From Strigamia acuminata (Eukaryota > Arthropoda > Chilopoda > Geophilomorpha > Linotaeniidae), in contig OX442320.1 in NCBI GenBank assembly GCA_949358305.1, positions 3,116,259-3,180,258 on the forward strand: a stretch of 64,000 nucleotides of DNA. Reading direction: 5' to 3'. This document shows positions 9,976 through 19,578 of the stretch, piece after piece. The first letter of the stretch is position 1. Each line of letters starts with the position of its first letter. Under the pieces are notes generated by a model. It saw only the letters and a program-made list of their open reading frames with translations. It was not told where the DNA came from and made no database searches. A program made the position numbers and the translations under genes.

Positions 9976-10572
9976 AATTCTACAAGTATAAAAAAACGTC
10001 TTAGTTTTATTTGCAATACTTTGGTATGCGCGCGCCCTCTATTGAGAAAACGCGTAACTGAATTTACGAATTTTATAATTATAATTCGTTGCAATTTTAT
10101 ATTTTCGTGTATTGATAATTTTATCGAACTTACGAAAATGTCCTGCTTCCTTTAGAAGCGTATCTTGTGGAATTATGAGTGTAGTCGCCTCGACGACAAC
10201 TTGGAGTTTAGAGCACGTGGCTTTCAAATCCTCCGCCGCTAATAAACGAATTCCGCTGGTTCGTATTTCTTCGAATATTCAAAGAAATTTCATGATATAT
10301 ATATATAACTTTATATGCATAATCATAATACCTGTATTCGTTGGTTAAAAGCTAACAATGTCAACGCGTTTGACCGTGATTTTTTGTTGAATTCGACGAA
10401 GTTCTTCTTCTCTCACGTGTGTGTTAGAAGACTGAATATAGAACGAATCTTTTACTCTCTACCCGGGGTCATAACTTATCAGGTGACTTCGCGAATTTCG
10501 ATTTGAATATTCAATATATGAATTAAATCAATATCTTTTAGAATATTCTTTTTTAATATTTTAGCATCCTTT
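9976..10572 (-). other. Pol-ORF3 gap of element 2 with a possible intron
   Basis: The gap carries a good donor (GTAAGT, minus strand, G at 10133) and an acceptor ending at 9980, enclosing a possible 154-nt intron. A 62-codon open frame starts at 10227, but reading through that junction in its frame would not enter the ORF3 frame. ORF3 more likely starts at its own ATG, so the upstream frame is not called as a gene. Confidence 0.35.
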
Positions 10573-13500
10573 TTAACGACGCTCTTGAATCATCTGTACA
10601 AAATCCGTTGTATATTTCGGATTTGGCTTCGAAGTTCTTTTCGGTCTCGAGATTATTTCCGGAAGGTCAGCTGTTCGCTTCCGTTTATTCGAGTTATTAC
10701 TTCGTGAATCTGTAATGTCGTTTCCATTTTCATTTGAGGTAGGAATTATTATTTCTTCTTGTTCAAGATTTTCTTGAGGAAGTTCTTCCATATCTTGTTC
10801 AAGATTTTCACGCGGGATTTCTTCTGTATCTTGATTATCTAATTCTTGTGAATTAGATTCGTTAAATTCGGAATTTGATGACATCCAATCAGGGTTTGGG
10901 TGATCTTCCAGTTTTCCTTTTTTCTGACCCAGAGTCCATGTCTCAATCGGGTATGAAGGGATATACGGGGTGAGATCATCCGTATTTATTGATGGTTCAA
11001 TTGAATCATCTAATAATTTTCGTAAGGCGTATGCACCTCCTGTTAATAGGGCTGTGATTTCCCACGGTCCGTCTCGTTTTTCAGCAAATCCTTTAGTAAT
11101 GCCTTTGTCTTGATTGGAAAGAATATGTGTATTCTTCCAGACTAAATCACCTACTTCATATTTGCAAATATGAAATTTATTACGGTGAATTCTGTCGTGT
11201 TTCTCGTAATTTAGTTGGATCCTACGGTGCATTTCTTGGTGTGCTCTCCGTAAAATCCCGAGTAAGTTAAACACGAATTCCTCAGGGTTATTTTTATCGA
11301 ATTTATTCGCGTGTTGAATAATTCGCGGGTCGAAAGGTAGTGTTACTATTCTTCCCGTATTTAATAAAAATGGCGTCGATCCGGTTGCTTCGGATTTTGC
11401 CGTTCTGGATGCAAATGCAAATTCATTCAGAAAACGTGGCCAGTGAGAGTGCACATCAGAATAAATCGCAAGCATTATTTTGATATCTCTGTTTGCCCGT
11501 TCTGTGGGGTTGGCCTGAGCATGATAAGGACTTATATGAGTCATTTTAATGTTATGCCTTTTGCAGAAACCCTCATAGATGGTTGATGCGAACTGTTTTC
11601 CATTATCACTGATAATTTTCCTGGGGTATCCCCATCTATGTACGATATCACCTAATTTTGTTATAATTGCTTCACTTGAAGCTTTGCTTAACGGGGCTAA
11701 TTCTACCCATTTAGTACATTGATCAATTCCTACTAAAATATATTTATGTTGGTACTGACCAGCGGGTTTGGGACCCATGAAGTCTAAACAAAGAACTTCC
11801 CATGGCTGTGCCATATTGTGAGGAGTATAACTCGCTCTGTTTTTGCGGTGTTGACTAGGTTTGTATTGTTGGCAATGAACACAACTACGAACATAATTAC
11901 ACGTGTCTTTGCTCATTTTAGGCCAATAATAGATGAGTTTCGCTCGTTCGAGCGTTTTACTCATCCCCGCGTGTCCACTTAACGGATGTCCGTGGCATGC
12001 GAACAACACTCGTCGTACTAAAGACGGTGGAATCACCGCTTTAAATCCGTTGCCGGAATCATTTAATTCTTCTTCAAATGTTGGTTTGAAGAAGATTAAC
12101 ATTTCAGAATCATTACTATTCTCATCTTCATTATCATGATTTTCTTTGAAATCTAGTTGGTAGCCTTTGATGTCTTTCATCCAGCGCTTAGTTTTCTTAT
12201 TTTTCTTTTGCTCAACTTCATCTAACTTTAGATGAGTTATTATTTTTCTACATTCATAATCTTTGAGCTGAGCTTCTATGATTTCTGCTCTGGTAGGAGG
12301 AACTATACTTAGTACTTCGGTTAAAGCACTAAATAAAGTTTCTGGTTCTACATGACCTTTCTCCCCCTTTTCCAAAGAATTATTTAATTTTTTGGAATAA
12401 TCAAACTTTACTGACACGTTTGTTAAGAACTGACAGGGTTTTGGTTCTTCTCTACGAGTAACTTCTTTATTTCCGTCCCACTCGGGCCAGAATTGAGTTA
12501 TTTCTGTGGGTTCGATATAATCATCCTTCGGAATGTCTTCAATACTCAAAGGAACTCTTGAAAATGCGTCTGCGACTTGATTTTGAGTACCACGACGATA
12601 CTTAATTTTAAAGGCGCCGCATTGCAGTTTAATTGCCCATCGGCCAAAACGACCAGAAGGTTCTGGCGTCCCCATTAGCCATTTTAAGGCTTCTGCATCT
12701 GACTCCAGGGTGAAAGACGTGTATTCTATGTAAGGGCGGAAACGTTCTACAGCCCATACTACCGCTAGACACTCTAGTTCGGGAGTAGTGTAACGTTGCT
12801 CGGCTCCTCGAAGTACGCGACTAGCGTAAGCTACGGGTCTTGGAGTTTTAATCCATTTGTCCTTGTTTTTGTCAAGAAAATCCACATCTTGGCATAATAC
12901 CGCTCCTAATCCTGAATGTGAAGCGTCTGTTAGAATCACAAAGGGTTCGAGCATATTAGGCATCAACAAAACTTGAGTTTCGTCGCATAAGATGTCTTTA
13001 ATTCTTTCGAAAGCGTCTATTTGCTCTTGTCCCCAGACAAAGGTTGCTTTCTCGTGCATTATGCTAGTCAGTGGAGTAGCAATTTCTCCGTGGTTAGGAA
13101 TAAACTTCCTAAAGAAATTTGCCAACCCGTGAAACCTTTGTACATCTTTCGATGTTTTTGGGGTGGAAAATTTTCGTACTGACGCGATTTTATCAGGATC
13201 CGGGGCCAATCCATTTGGCGTGATTAGGTGTCCCAGAAATTTTAGTGTAGTTCTGCCGAACTTAGACTTTTCTTTATTTACGGACAAGTTTGCTTTGTCT
13301 AGTCGTTCTAATACATCTTTAATGTGACCGAGATGTTGATCCCAAGTCCGAGAAAAGATAATTACATCGTCTAAATAGACTAATGCATGTTTATATAACG
13401 CGTCACCCATAACTTGTTCCATTAGGGCTTGAAATGTACAAGGCGCGTTACATAACCCAAATGGCATACGTACAAATTGATAGTTGCCTTTCGGGGTATA

Positions 13501-14934
13501 GAAAGCAGTTTTCTGCTTATCTTCGTCTTCCATCTCTACTTGATAATATCCTTTTGTAAGGTCAAGTGAGGTGAAGTATTTTGCCTGATTAGTATTGTGC
13601 ATGAGCAAATCAATACTGGGCATTTGGATTGCATTGACTTCGGTGATCGCATTTAGCCATCGGTAATCAATACATAACCTATATGTGCCATTTGGTTTGG
13701 CAACTATTACGGGATGACTTATGTAAGGTCCCGTGGCTTTCTCAATGAGGTTCTCTGCTTCTAGTTCTTCAACTAGCTTGGTCATAATAGCAATTTTAGC
13801 TGGATTGTACATGCGAAACGGTTGTTTTTTCCATTTCGCGTCCTTTTTAAACGTAATTTTATGCTTAGCAAGGTTCGTACAACCAACTTTGTCCCGAAAG
13901 ACGTGCTTGATTCCAGAAATTACTTCTAGTAATTTGGTCTTATCCTCGTCGGAACAATCACAATCTTTCACCAACAATTCTTCCCAATTGTCGGGTGTAT
14001 GAGTGACTGTTCCGTCGTCTCTTAGTGTGCGTAACCTCGCTAGACTGTCATTAAATTCGTTATCCACGTAAGGCGCAGTCCAACCAGGTTTGTTGTCACA
14101 GTCAAATACAGCTCGTGCTGGATTTAAATTAATTGTTGTACGACGCATAAAATTGTGTCCTAAAATTAAGCCACACACATTTCGGTCTAAAATGATGAAA
14201 TTCATTGGAGTGAATTCTACTCCATCTGCCCATTGAACACAAAGGGTTATTTGTCCTAGTGGGATATGAGTTATGCCGACGGCACACACTTTCATATTTC
14301 GTGGACAATCTTGAATGAAGTCAGGGGAAGCACAAGTACTATCAAGTAATTGTAATCCAATAAAACATTGGGTGGCTCCGGAATCCATTAAAGCATTATA
14401 GGTGAGTCCACCTATTGTTACTTTCATTCGGGGGTCGTCGCTACTGTTTCCTAAACGTTTGATGCGTTCAACTACTTCAGCTCTCTTGAGCTGATGTTCT
14501 TTGACATATTTACGAAGTCTATGATGTCTAGATAATTTCGAGGAGATATCTAAATTTTCCATCATTGCCTCCAAACTTTCGCATATTCCTCCACTAGAAC
14601 TAGTGGTTTCCTCTCGAACAGGAGGATTTACAGCGCTTTCAATTATTGCATTCAAGGACTCTCGCCAAGATTCGTCCCCCTTATCCGCAGGAAAGAGGTC
14701 GTCATCGAATGATGTAAATGGATTTTCAGTCTCTTCCATCGAAAAAGGAGTGTTGGGATAAGGTTCCTTAAATACATACTTTGGATTCCTTTTCCTAGTT
14801 TTACGATTAGGTCGTTTAATTTCCTCATCTTGAATTACTAATTTGTTCAGCGTTTCGTTTAGAACATTTTCTATTTCTGAGGATAATGTACTACTCTGGT
14901 TTTTTAGGGGGTTTTCGGTAACCCCCTCTACTAG
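10573..14934 (-). CDS. pol: Pol polyprotein of element 2 (protease, RT, RNase H, integrase)
   Basis: This is the enzymatic polyprotein of a Ty3/gypsy element. The -1 frame is open from the slippery site at 14934; residue numbers below count from its first ATG at 14739. In order: protease DSGA at about 119, RT with YLDD at 455-458 and MPFGLCNAP before it, RNase H with LTDAS at about 605, and an integrase with HHCC zinc module (HGHPLSGH, then CVHC) at about 916-957. The integrase core has D986, D1045 (SDNGKQF) and E1080, the standard D,D35E spacing. It ends with a long hydrophilic tail rich in Glu, Asn and Ser. All catalytic residues I can check are present, so the enzyme set looks functional. 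Expression as a Gag-Pol fusion is inferred from the frameshift signal. Confidence 0.95.
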   Translation of the reverse strand, partial: LVEGVTENPLKNQSSTLSSEIENVLNETLNKLVIQDEEIKRPNRKTRKRNPKYVFKEPYPNTPFSMEETENPFTSFDDDLFPADKGDESWRESLNAIIESAVNPPVREETTSSSGGICESLEAMMENLDISSKLSRHHRLRKYVKEHQLKRAEVVERIKRLGNSSDDPRMKVTIGGLTYNALMDSGATQCFIGLQLLDSTCASPDFIQDCPRNMKVCAVGITHIPLGQITLCVQWADGVEFTPMNFIILDRNVCGLILGHNFMRRTTINLNPARAVFDCDNKPGWTAPYVDNEFNDSLARLRTLRDDGTVTHTPDNWEELLVKDCDCSDEDKTKLLEVISGIKHVFRDKVGCTNLAKHKITFKKDAKWKKQPFRMYNPAKIAIMTKLVEELEAENLIEKATGPYISHPVIVAKPNGTYRLCIDYRWLNAITEVNAIQMPSIDLLMHNTNQAKYFTSLDLTKGYYQVEMEDEDKQKTAFYTPKGNYQFVRMPFGLCNAPCTFQALMEQVMGDALYKHALVYLDDVIIFSRTWDQHLGHIKDVLERLDKANLSVNKEKSKFGRTTLKFLGHLITPNGLAPDPDKIASVRKFSTPKTSKDVQRFHGLANFFRKFIPNHGEIATPLTSIMHEKATFVWGQEQIDAFERIKDILCDETQVLLMPNMLEPFVILTDASHSGLGAVLCQDVDFLDKNKDKWIKTPRPVAYASRVLRGAEQRYTTPELECLAVVWAVERFRPYIEYTSFTLESDAEALKWLMGTPEPSGRFGRWAIKLQCGAFKIKYRRGTQNQVADAFSRVPLSIEDIPKDDYIEPTEITQFWPEWDGNKEVTRREEPKPCQFLTNVSVKFDYSKKLNNSLEKGEKGHVEPETLFSALTEVLSIVPPTRAEIIEAQLKDYECRKIITHLKLDEVEQKKNKKTKRWMKDIKGYQLDFKENHDNEDENSNDSEMLIFFKPTFEEELNDSGNGFKAVIPPSLVRRVLFACHGHPLSGHAGMSKTLERAKLIYYWPKMSKDTCNYVRSCVHCQQYKPSQHRKNRASYTPHNMAQPWEVLCLDFMGPKPAGQYQHKYILVGIDQCTKWVELAPLSKASSEAIITKLGDIVHRWGYPRKIISDNGKQFASTIYEGFCKRHNIKMTHISPYHAQANPTERANRDIKIMLAIYSDVHSHWPRFLNEFAFASRTAKSEATGSTPFLLNTGRIVTLPFDPRIIQHANKFDKNNPEEFVFNLLGILRRAHQEMHRRIQLNYEKHDRIHRNKFHICKYEVGDLVWKNTHILSNQDKGITKGFAEKRDGPWEITALLTGGAYALRKLLDDSIEPSINTDDLTPYIPSYPIETWTLGQKKGKLEDHPNPDWMSSNSEFNESNSQELDNQDTEEIPRENLEQDMEELPQENLEQEEIIIPTSNENGNDITDSRSNNSNKRKRTADLPEIISRPKRTSKPNPKYTTDFVQMIQERR

Positions 14935-14940
14935 TTTTTT
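14906..14940 (-). promoter_or_regulatory. -1 ribosomal frameshift signal of element 2 (gag-pol)
   Basis: The gag frame ends CCA AAA AAC TAG, giving the slippery heptamer A AAA AAC at 14934-14940. After 6 nt comes a perfect 8-bp hairpin: AGGGGGTT pairs with AACCCCCT (14906-14913 with 14920-14927) around a 6-nt loop. The -1 frame is open from here into the pol ATG. This is a canonical frameshift design. Confidence 0.88.
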
Positions 14941-17042
14941 GGCGCCGGTGGACCTTCAATCGCCAAAGGCGGAGTGGTCGCATTTTTTGGATCCAAAAAT
15001 TTAGTGAATAAGTCCGACATGGATTTTGTCATACTAGTTTGCATAGTAGTTTTGAAGTCTTCAAGCTTTTGGTCCAAAGATTCAGCGGTCACCCAATTTT
15101 GTCTCTGTCGTTTAAAAAGATCAGAGGCGGGATTGGTATTGGTATTATTACCAGTACCTTGGGGCTTGTCCTGAACAAATTTTCTTTTTTGTAACAAAGG
15201 ACATTCCCTCTTAAAGTGTCCTGGTTGATTACAATGGAAACATTTTCCAGTTGCTTTCTCCGATAGGGCACATACCATGTTGTTGAATCCAACATCGTTT
15301 TCAAGATTGTCTGTCTCGTCAGATTCCATAGGTACAACTTCTGGTTCGGCGTTCAACGTCTGAGTAGATCGTATGAGTGGGCGCGAACTCCTGGTGTCTT
15401 TACCTTTTTGAGTATTTGACGGGGCAGTTTCGTCCTCTTTATTGGCAATAGTGTCCACACTAGCATTTTGGGCTTCGAAAAGAGCCCTATTCTGCCGGAC
15501 AAATTGAAATATGTCATTAAATGATTCTTCATAAAGACCTCTATCGATTATTCGATTGTAACTAACTAAGTTCAAATTCTCGAGAAGAGTGGGGGCTTCA
15601 TCTCTTTTTGAATAAGATCCTTGAGCTTGTTTAAATCTCAAAAGAAATGTATAAAGTGGCTCTTCTGGGCCCTGGATTAAATTTCGAAGCTTTCGGGCTC
15701 GAGTGACAGGGATCATGTCAAACTCCGCCAAAAACATCTTTTCGAAAGTTTTCCAGTCAACAAATTTGTCGAGGTTATCGGTATGCCATTCGTGGGCTAT
15801 ACCAGATAAATAAGTTGGTACTCCGCGTTTTACCATCTCATCCAGAGTTAAACCTTTAGCGACAGCGACTGTTTTGGCTGTAGCTAAAAATTTAGCCACG
15901 TCCTTCTGTTTTCCATCGAAAACAGGCATATCCTGACCTTTGAAAAAGGTTTTGCTTGAATTGTTTGCATTATTATTTTGCTGTGCATTATTCTGCATAA
16001 ATTGTTGTACTTGCTGTGCACAATCAGTTTGAATATTTCGCACATGGGTAAGGATGGCTCCCAAGTCGTCGGTGGAAAATCTCGCTTGAGATGAACTACC
16101 AGCGGAGGATGCCGAACCAGAATTATGTTCAAAATTGGGCAGATTTCCCTTAGGGACCTGATTGTCCTGGGGGATTTCTTTCCTTGGAGGAACATAATTC
16201 TCAAACTGTGTATGATTGCCAGATGGTACATGTTGTCCATGTGGAACACTACTTTCATTTTGTACTCGTTCTGGGAGTGTCTGATTTGAACGAGTCTTTC
16301 CCACCGGTAAATTTTGAATAACGGGGGATGGTGGGATCGGATCGGATCTCCTTGGAGTTCGATTTGACACTCTTTTTGACTGCGTTGGGGGGACAAACTG
16401 TCCTTTCCCCGGTGTCGGGGGGACATAATGTCTATTTCCAGATGTTGGAGTAACATACTGTCTATGTCCCGAATTTTGGGAGATATTTTGTCTATTCCCT
16501 GAAGTTTGGGGGATAAAACCCGAATTACTATTGTTAATCATTCGATTAACACTAGTCGATCTAGACCTTGGTTTGGCTAGATTTAAAGGACTATTAGAAC
16601 TGGGTGTTCTTTGTCCAGAACTTTGCTGACTACGGGATCGGCTAAACGATGGTTCGCGTACCATTCTATCGTTTAGCTGGGGAGTCGACACTATCCGGGC
16701 TTGATATCCCAACCTCTTTTTAGGAGAGGGAAAGTCCAGCTTACGATTCGTGGGAATCGTTTTTCGTGGGGTTCGGTGTGAAGTCCGCGAATGCCGACTT
16801 TCGTTCTCCGAATCTTCATCTTCATCGGGTCTAATTCTCTGATTTCTTTTCTCAAGTACGCGTACATGATTAACCGCTTCGGTTATTGTTTTGAAATCAA
16901 CCCGATTCAGATTATAGAGTTGACAATACTCTGTTAAATCGTCCGGAATTAAATCCGTTTGGTCTTCGAGTCGGACGTAACTATTTTCCAAGTTTCCGTC
17001 ATCAACTTCTCGTTCATTCATCTGAATGTTTTCGTTAGACAT
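14931..17042 (-). CDS. gag: Gag of element 2
   Basis: This is the structural protein that would form the particle and bind element RNA. I chose the ATG at 17042 (MSNENIQMNERE); the frame extends 14 codons further only through a GTG. The N-terminal part is acidic, then comes a long Ser/Arg/Pro/Gln-rich low-complexity region with near-repeats such as SGNRHYVPPTPGKGQFVPPT. A capsid-like domain follows, with the block YKFLLRFKQAQ-like (seen as TFLLRFKQAQGSY). Near the C-terminus is one CCHC knuckle (CFHCNQPGHFKREC). The frame ends at TAG just after the slippery heptamer, so most ribosomes should make Gag alone and a fraction Gag-Pol. Confidence 0.93.
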   Translation of the reverse strand: MSNENIQMNEREVDDGNLENSYVRLEDQTDLIPDDLTEYCQLYNLNRVDFKTITEAVNHVRVLEKRNQRIRPDEDEDSENESRHSRTSHRTPRKTIPTNRKLDFPSPKKRLGYQARIVSTPQLNDRMVREPSFSRSRSQQSSGQRTPSSNSPLNLAKPRSRSTSVNRMINNSNSGFIPQTSGNRQNISQNSGHRQYVTPTSGNRHYVPPTPGKGQFVPPTQSKRVSNRTPRRSDPIPPSPVIQNLPVGKTRSNQTLPERVQNESSVPHGQHVPSGNHTQFENYVPPRKEIPQDNQVPKGNLPNFEHNSGSASSAGSSSQARFSTDDLGAILTHVRNIQTDCAQQVQQFMQNNAQQNNNANNSSKTFFKGQDMPVFDGKQKDVAKFLATAKTVAVAKGLTLDEMVKRGVPTYLSGIAHEWHTDNLDKFVDWKTFEKMFLAEFDMIPVTRARKLRNLIQGPEEPLYTFLLRFKQAQGSYSKRDEAPTLLENLNLVSYNRIIDRGLYEESFNDIFQFVRQNRALFEAQNASVDTIANKEDETAPSNTQKGKDTRSSRPLIRSTQTLNAEPEVVPMESDETDNLENDVGFNNMVCALSEKATGKCFHCNQPGHFKRECPLLQKRKFVQDKPQGTGNNTNTNPASDLFKRQRQNWVTAESLDQKLEDFKTTMQTSMTKSMSDLFTKFLDPKNATTPPLAIEGPPAPKN

Positions 17043-17827
17043 GATAAAAGTTTTAAATTCTTTATTACTAAAGAACGATAACACACTTTATGAAAATACA
17101 CTTCAAAATAACAATACACTTTGATAAGGTTAAGCTTAAACTCCACGTGGTGGTTAAACGCGTTAAACTATCGATAAATTTTGAACAATCAAATGAATCC
17201 TACTACAAGTAAACTAGCGTCGGGTGAGAAGGCGCTTTAAACTATTTGTTAAAATAATAGGTGAAATACACTTAACTTTAGCTGGTTTACGGCGTGGAAA
17301 ATTCGAATCGGGACTGAACGGGACGGCGTGGTCAAGATGGCTACTGGAGCACGTGTCTGCAGGTCTGGTCTGGATACGAATGGTCGTCTGTAGTCTGGAT
17401 CCGCGTGGCATCGAGGATCGATAATCCTTTAATCCCTTGACACTTTATTGGTGGAAAGTTATTTTATCCAATGATAAAATGGAAACTAATCCTTTATTTT
17501 AGTAGTTTTCTACTACGTCCGCACTTTGGCCTGGTCAATCTCGTTACTGATTGGATATTTCTTACGAAAATATTCAACTAACATTGAAATTTTACCAAGC
17601 CTTTTTTCGTGAAAATTAAAATTAATTTTACTTCGATTTTAAGTGTTTTTTCAACACAACGAAACTTTCCCTTTAATGTTAGAGTTCTCACGAATCCCAA
17701 CGTTCTTAAAGGGGATTCCCTACTTCGCAAAAGCAGAGACATATAAAATGTTTTGAAATGTTATACTCTTTATTTATCTCAATTTTCACTTTTATTTAAA
17801 TTCGGTAAATTTAAACTTTGCAACCTA
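17043..17827 (-). other. 5' leader of element 2
   Basis: This stretch of about 785 nt lies between the PBS and the gag ATG. It has no convincing ORF. By position it should hold packaging signals and possibly a splice donor, but I see no motif that proves either. Confidence 0.5.
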
Positions 17828-17844
17828 TCTCGGTGGGACCTCCA
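17828..17844 (-). promoter_or_regulatory. Primer-binding site of element 2 (tRNA-Gln)
   Basis: The plus strand reads TCTCGGTGGGACCTCCA, identical to the 3' end of animal tRNA-Gln including CCA as I recall it. It sits 2 nt inside the 5' LTR. Confidence 0.85.
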
Positions 17845-17846
17845 CG

Positions 17847-19493
17847 TGTGACGGTGACGACCACAACTCCTATCGCATGATAGTACCGGGTATAAGTCGC
17901 GTGAAATAGTGAATAATACGAGATAAAATAAAGACAACAAGTTTCTCAAAACACTACATTTATTGTTGTCAAACAATAGAATCAAATCTAAAAGTTATAC
18001 AAATTCTAATGCCGACATTTGGCAAGTTAAATACAAGTTAAACTATACATGAATTGGCTGTAAAACAGCCCTAAAATAATATGATTACGGTCATTGGTGA
18101 TCCGGGGTTCGGGAACGGCAAAACGCCCGCTCGACCGAGTATAGATGTCATCAGATAGCCGGGCTGGCTGTGTCCTCGCGGCTTCCGTCGGCGCTTCGTA
18201 ATCGTGGAACTGGTTCCTTCGCGTTCCTGGTTCGTATCGTGTAATGGTCCGTGTAATGCTGTCTGGCTCGATCCGAGAGGTGCGGTTGACTCATGTGCAC
18301 CGCCACAACTAGGGTTGGAAATTGGTAATGAATAAATGAAGTCATTTATTCGCCAAGATTCCGCTTGCGAATTATATGTAATTCGCGGTGTTGTGAGTTT
18401 AGTAAATTAACTCAATAAATTGTATTCAATTTATTGTTACGAATTTGATTCGTCGTACAATGAAATAAGTCTCGTGACTTACTTCGGTTGTTAACTTGTT
18501 GCCAAGTTTAAACAATTAAGGTTTATTATCAACTACAGGATATAATAAAGGTTAAACATCGCAACACACAATTGCCGTCAAAGTTCGCCTTGCTGAGCAG
18601 AACAGTATCGCGCGTGCCCTAAATAACAGTGCGGTGAGAGACGGCACTGGTATTCAGGGGGATATAGCCCGCAGTTCTGCACAACAGAATTAATCACCCG
18701 AGATACTACTCATAAGTAGACTGCTTTGGCACCATCACCGAAGAGATATAACTTTCCCAAACACATAGTGCTACTGGCGGTAACTGCATGTTTTGCATGC
18801 AGACTGCTTTGGCACCATCAAGTGATGGAGTCAATCTCTTTCAGTAACAGTGCTACTAACGGTTACTAAATACTTTGGTATCACACGTGATTCTATTGTC
18901 CGACCACGAGGATACTTATGCGGGAGGCTTTCTCCTCGGCAAGACCGTTTGACGGAAACATTAACAGTCCGAACTTCGCCTTCAGTTGACGGGGGTTGCA
19001 TGGCTCAGCAGAGCCATGCTATGCATGGACCGGTAGGCCCATGCCCTGAGTAAGAAACAGTTATTTGACATGCGGAACATACCAAATAACCAGAAATCAA
19101 GAACTAACTTAACTTCCTGTTGTCAGGGAGTTTTATACTCGGTGGGATTAAGTTCCACCAATCTCGTATCGCAGGAAGTGGATACGGGGATGCAAATTGG
19201 GATTATGCTAATTTTTTAGCACAAACCGGAACTGGATACCGGGGACAGGAAATGGATACACAGAACGGAAATACCTTCGAAACCGTGTTTCTCGTCATGT
19301 ATCGGTGATAAAGCAGTAACGCCTATTTTATCTTCTTAAGTATTGATAATATATTTTTATATTATCGATGTGAATCACATTTAGTCGTATCAACATAATA
19401 ATATGTTTGTGAACTATTTATATGGAAAATAGTAAGTTCGAGGTTGAATTTGCCGCTAATACTAGTGGCGCCATCTATTGCTAATTTGTCACA
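17847..19493 (-). repeat. 5' LTR of element 2
   Basis: This is the 1647-bp partner of 6356-8002, with the same TGTGAC...GTCACA ends. It is flanked on the right by AGGG, the second copy of the target duplication. Confidence 0.95.
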
Positions 19494-19578
19494 AGGGTTG
19501 CATTCAGCATGATACAACAATTCTCCATGTTTATTATTACAACAATCTGTGAGTATCTTATACATGTGTTCCCCTCGT
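19494..19578. mobile_element. Foldback element, distal end of right arm
   Basis: These 85 bp are the reverse complement of the outer end of the left arm, 5429-5513. The first four bases (AGGG) are element 2's target duplication. Removing them joins this end to 6355 and restores equal 486-bp arms. Confidence 0.88.

Larger units (their letters stand above)
6356..19493 (-). mobile_element. Element 2: full-length Ty3/gypsy retrotransposon with a third ORF
   Basis: This 13,138-bp element is complete. It has two 1647-bp LTRs (TGTGAC...GTCACA) and the target duplication AGGG at 6352-6355 and 19494-19497. A tRNA-Gln PBS, gag, a -1 frameshift signal, pol, an extra ORF and a polypurine tract follow in that order on the minus strand. 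The LTRs differ at one base that I found (6753 C versus 18244 A), so the insertion is young. All coding frames look intact. It interrupts the right arm of the foldback palindrome. Confidence 0.95.

Noticed and set aside
10039-10227. A 62-codon frame in element 2 as the first exon of ORF3
   Set aside because: The donor is good, but the phase does not match ORF3 at the acceptor.
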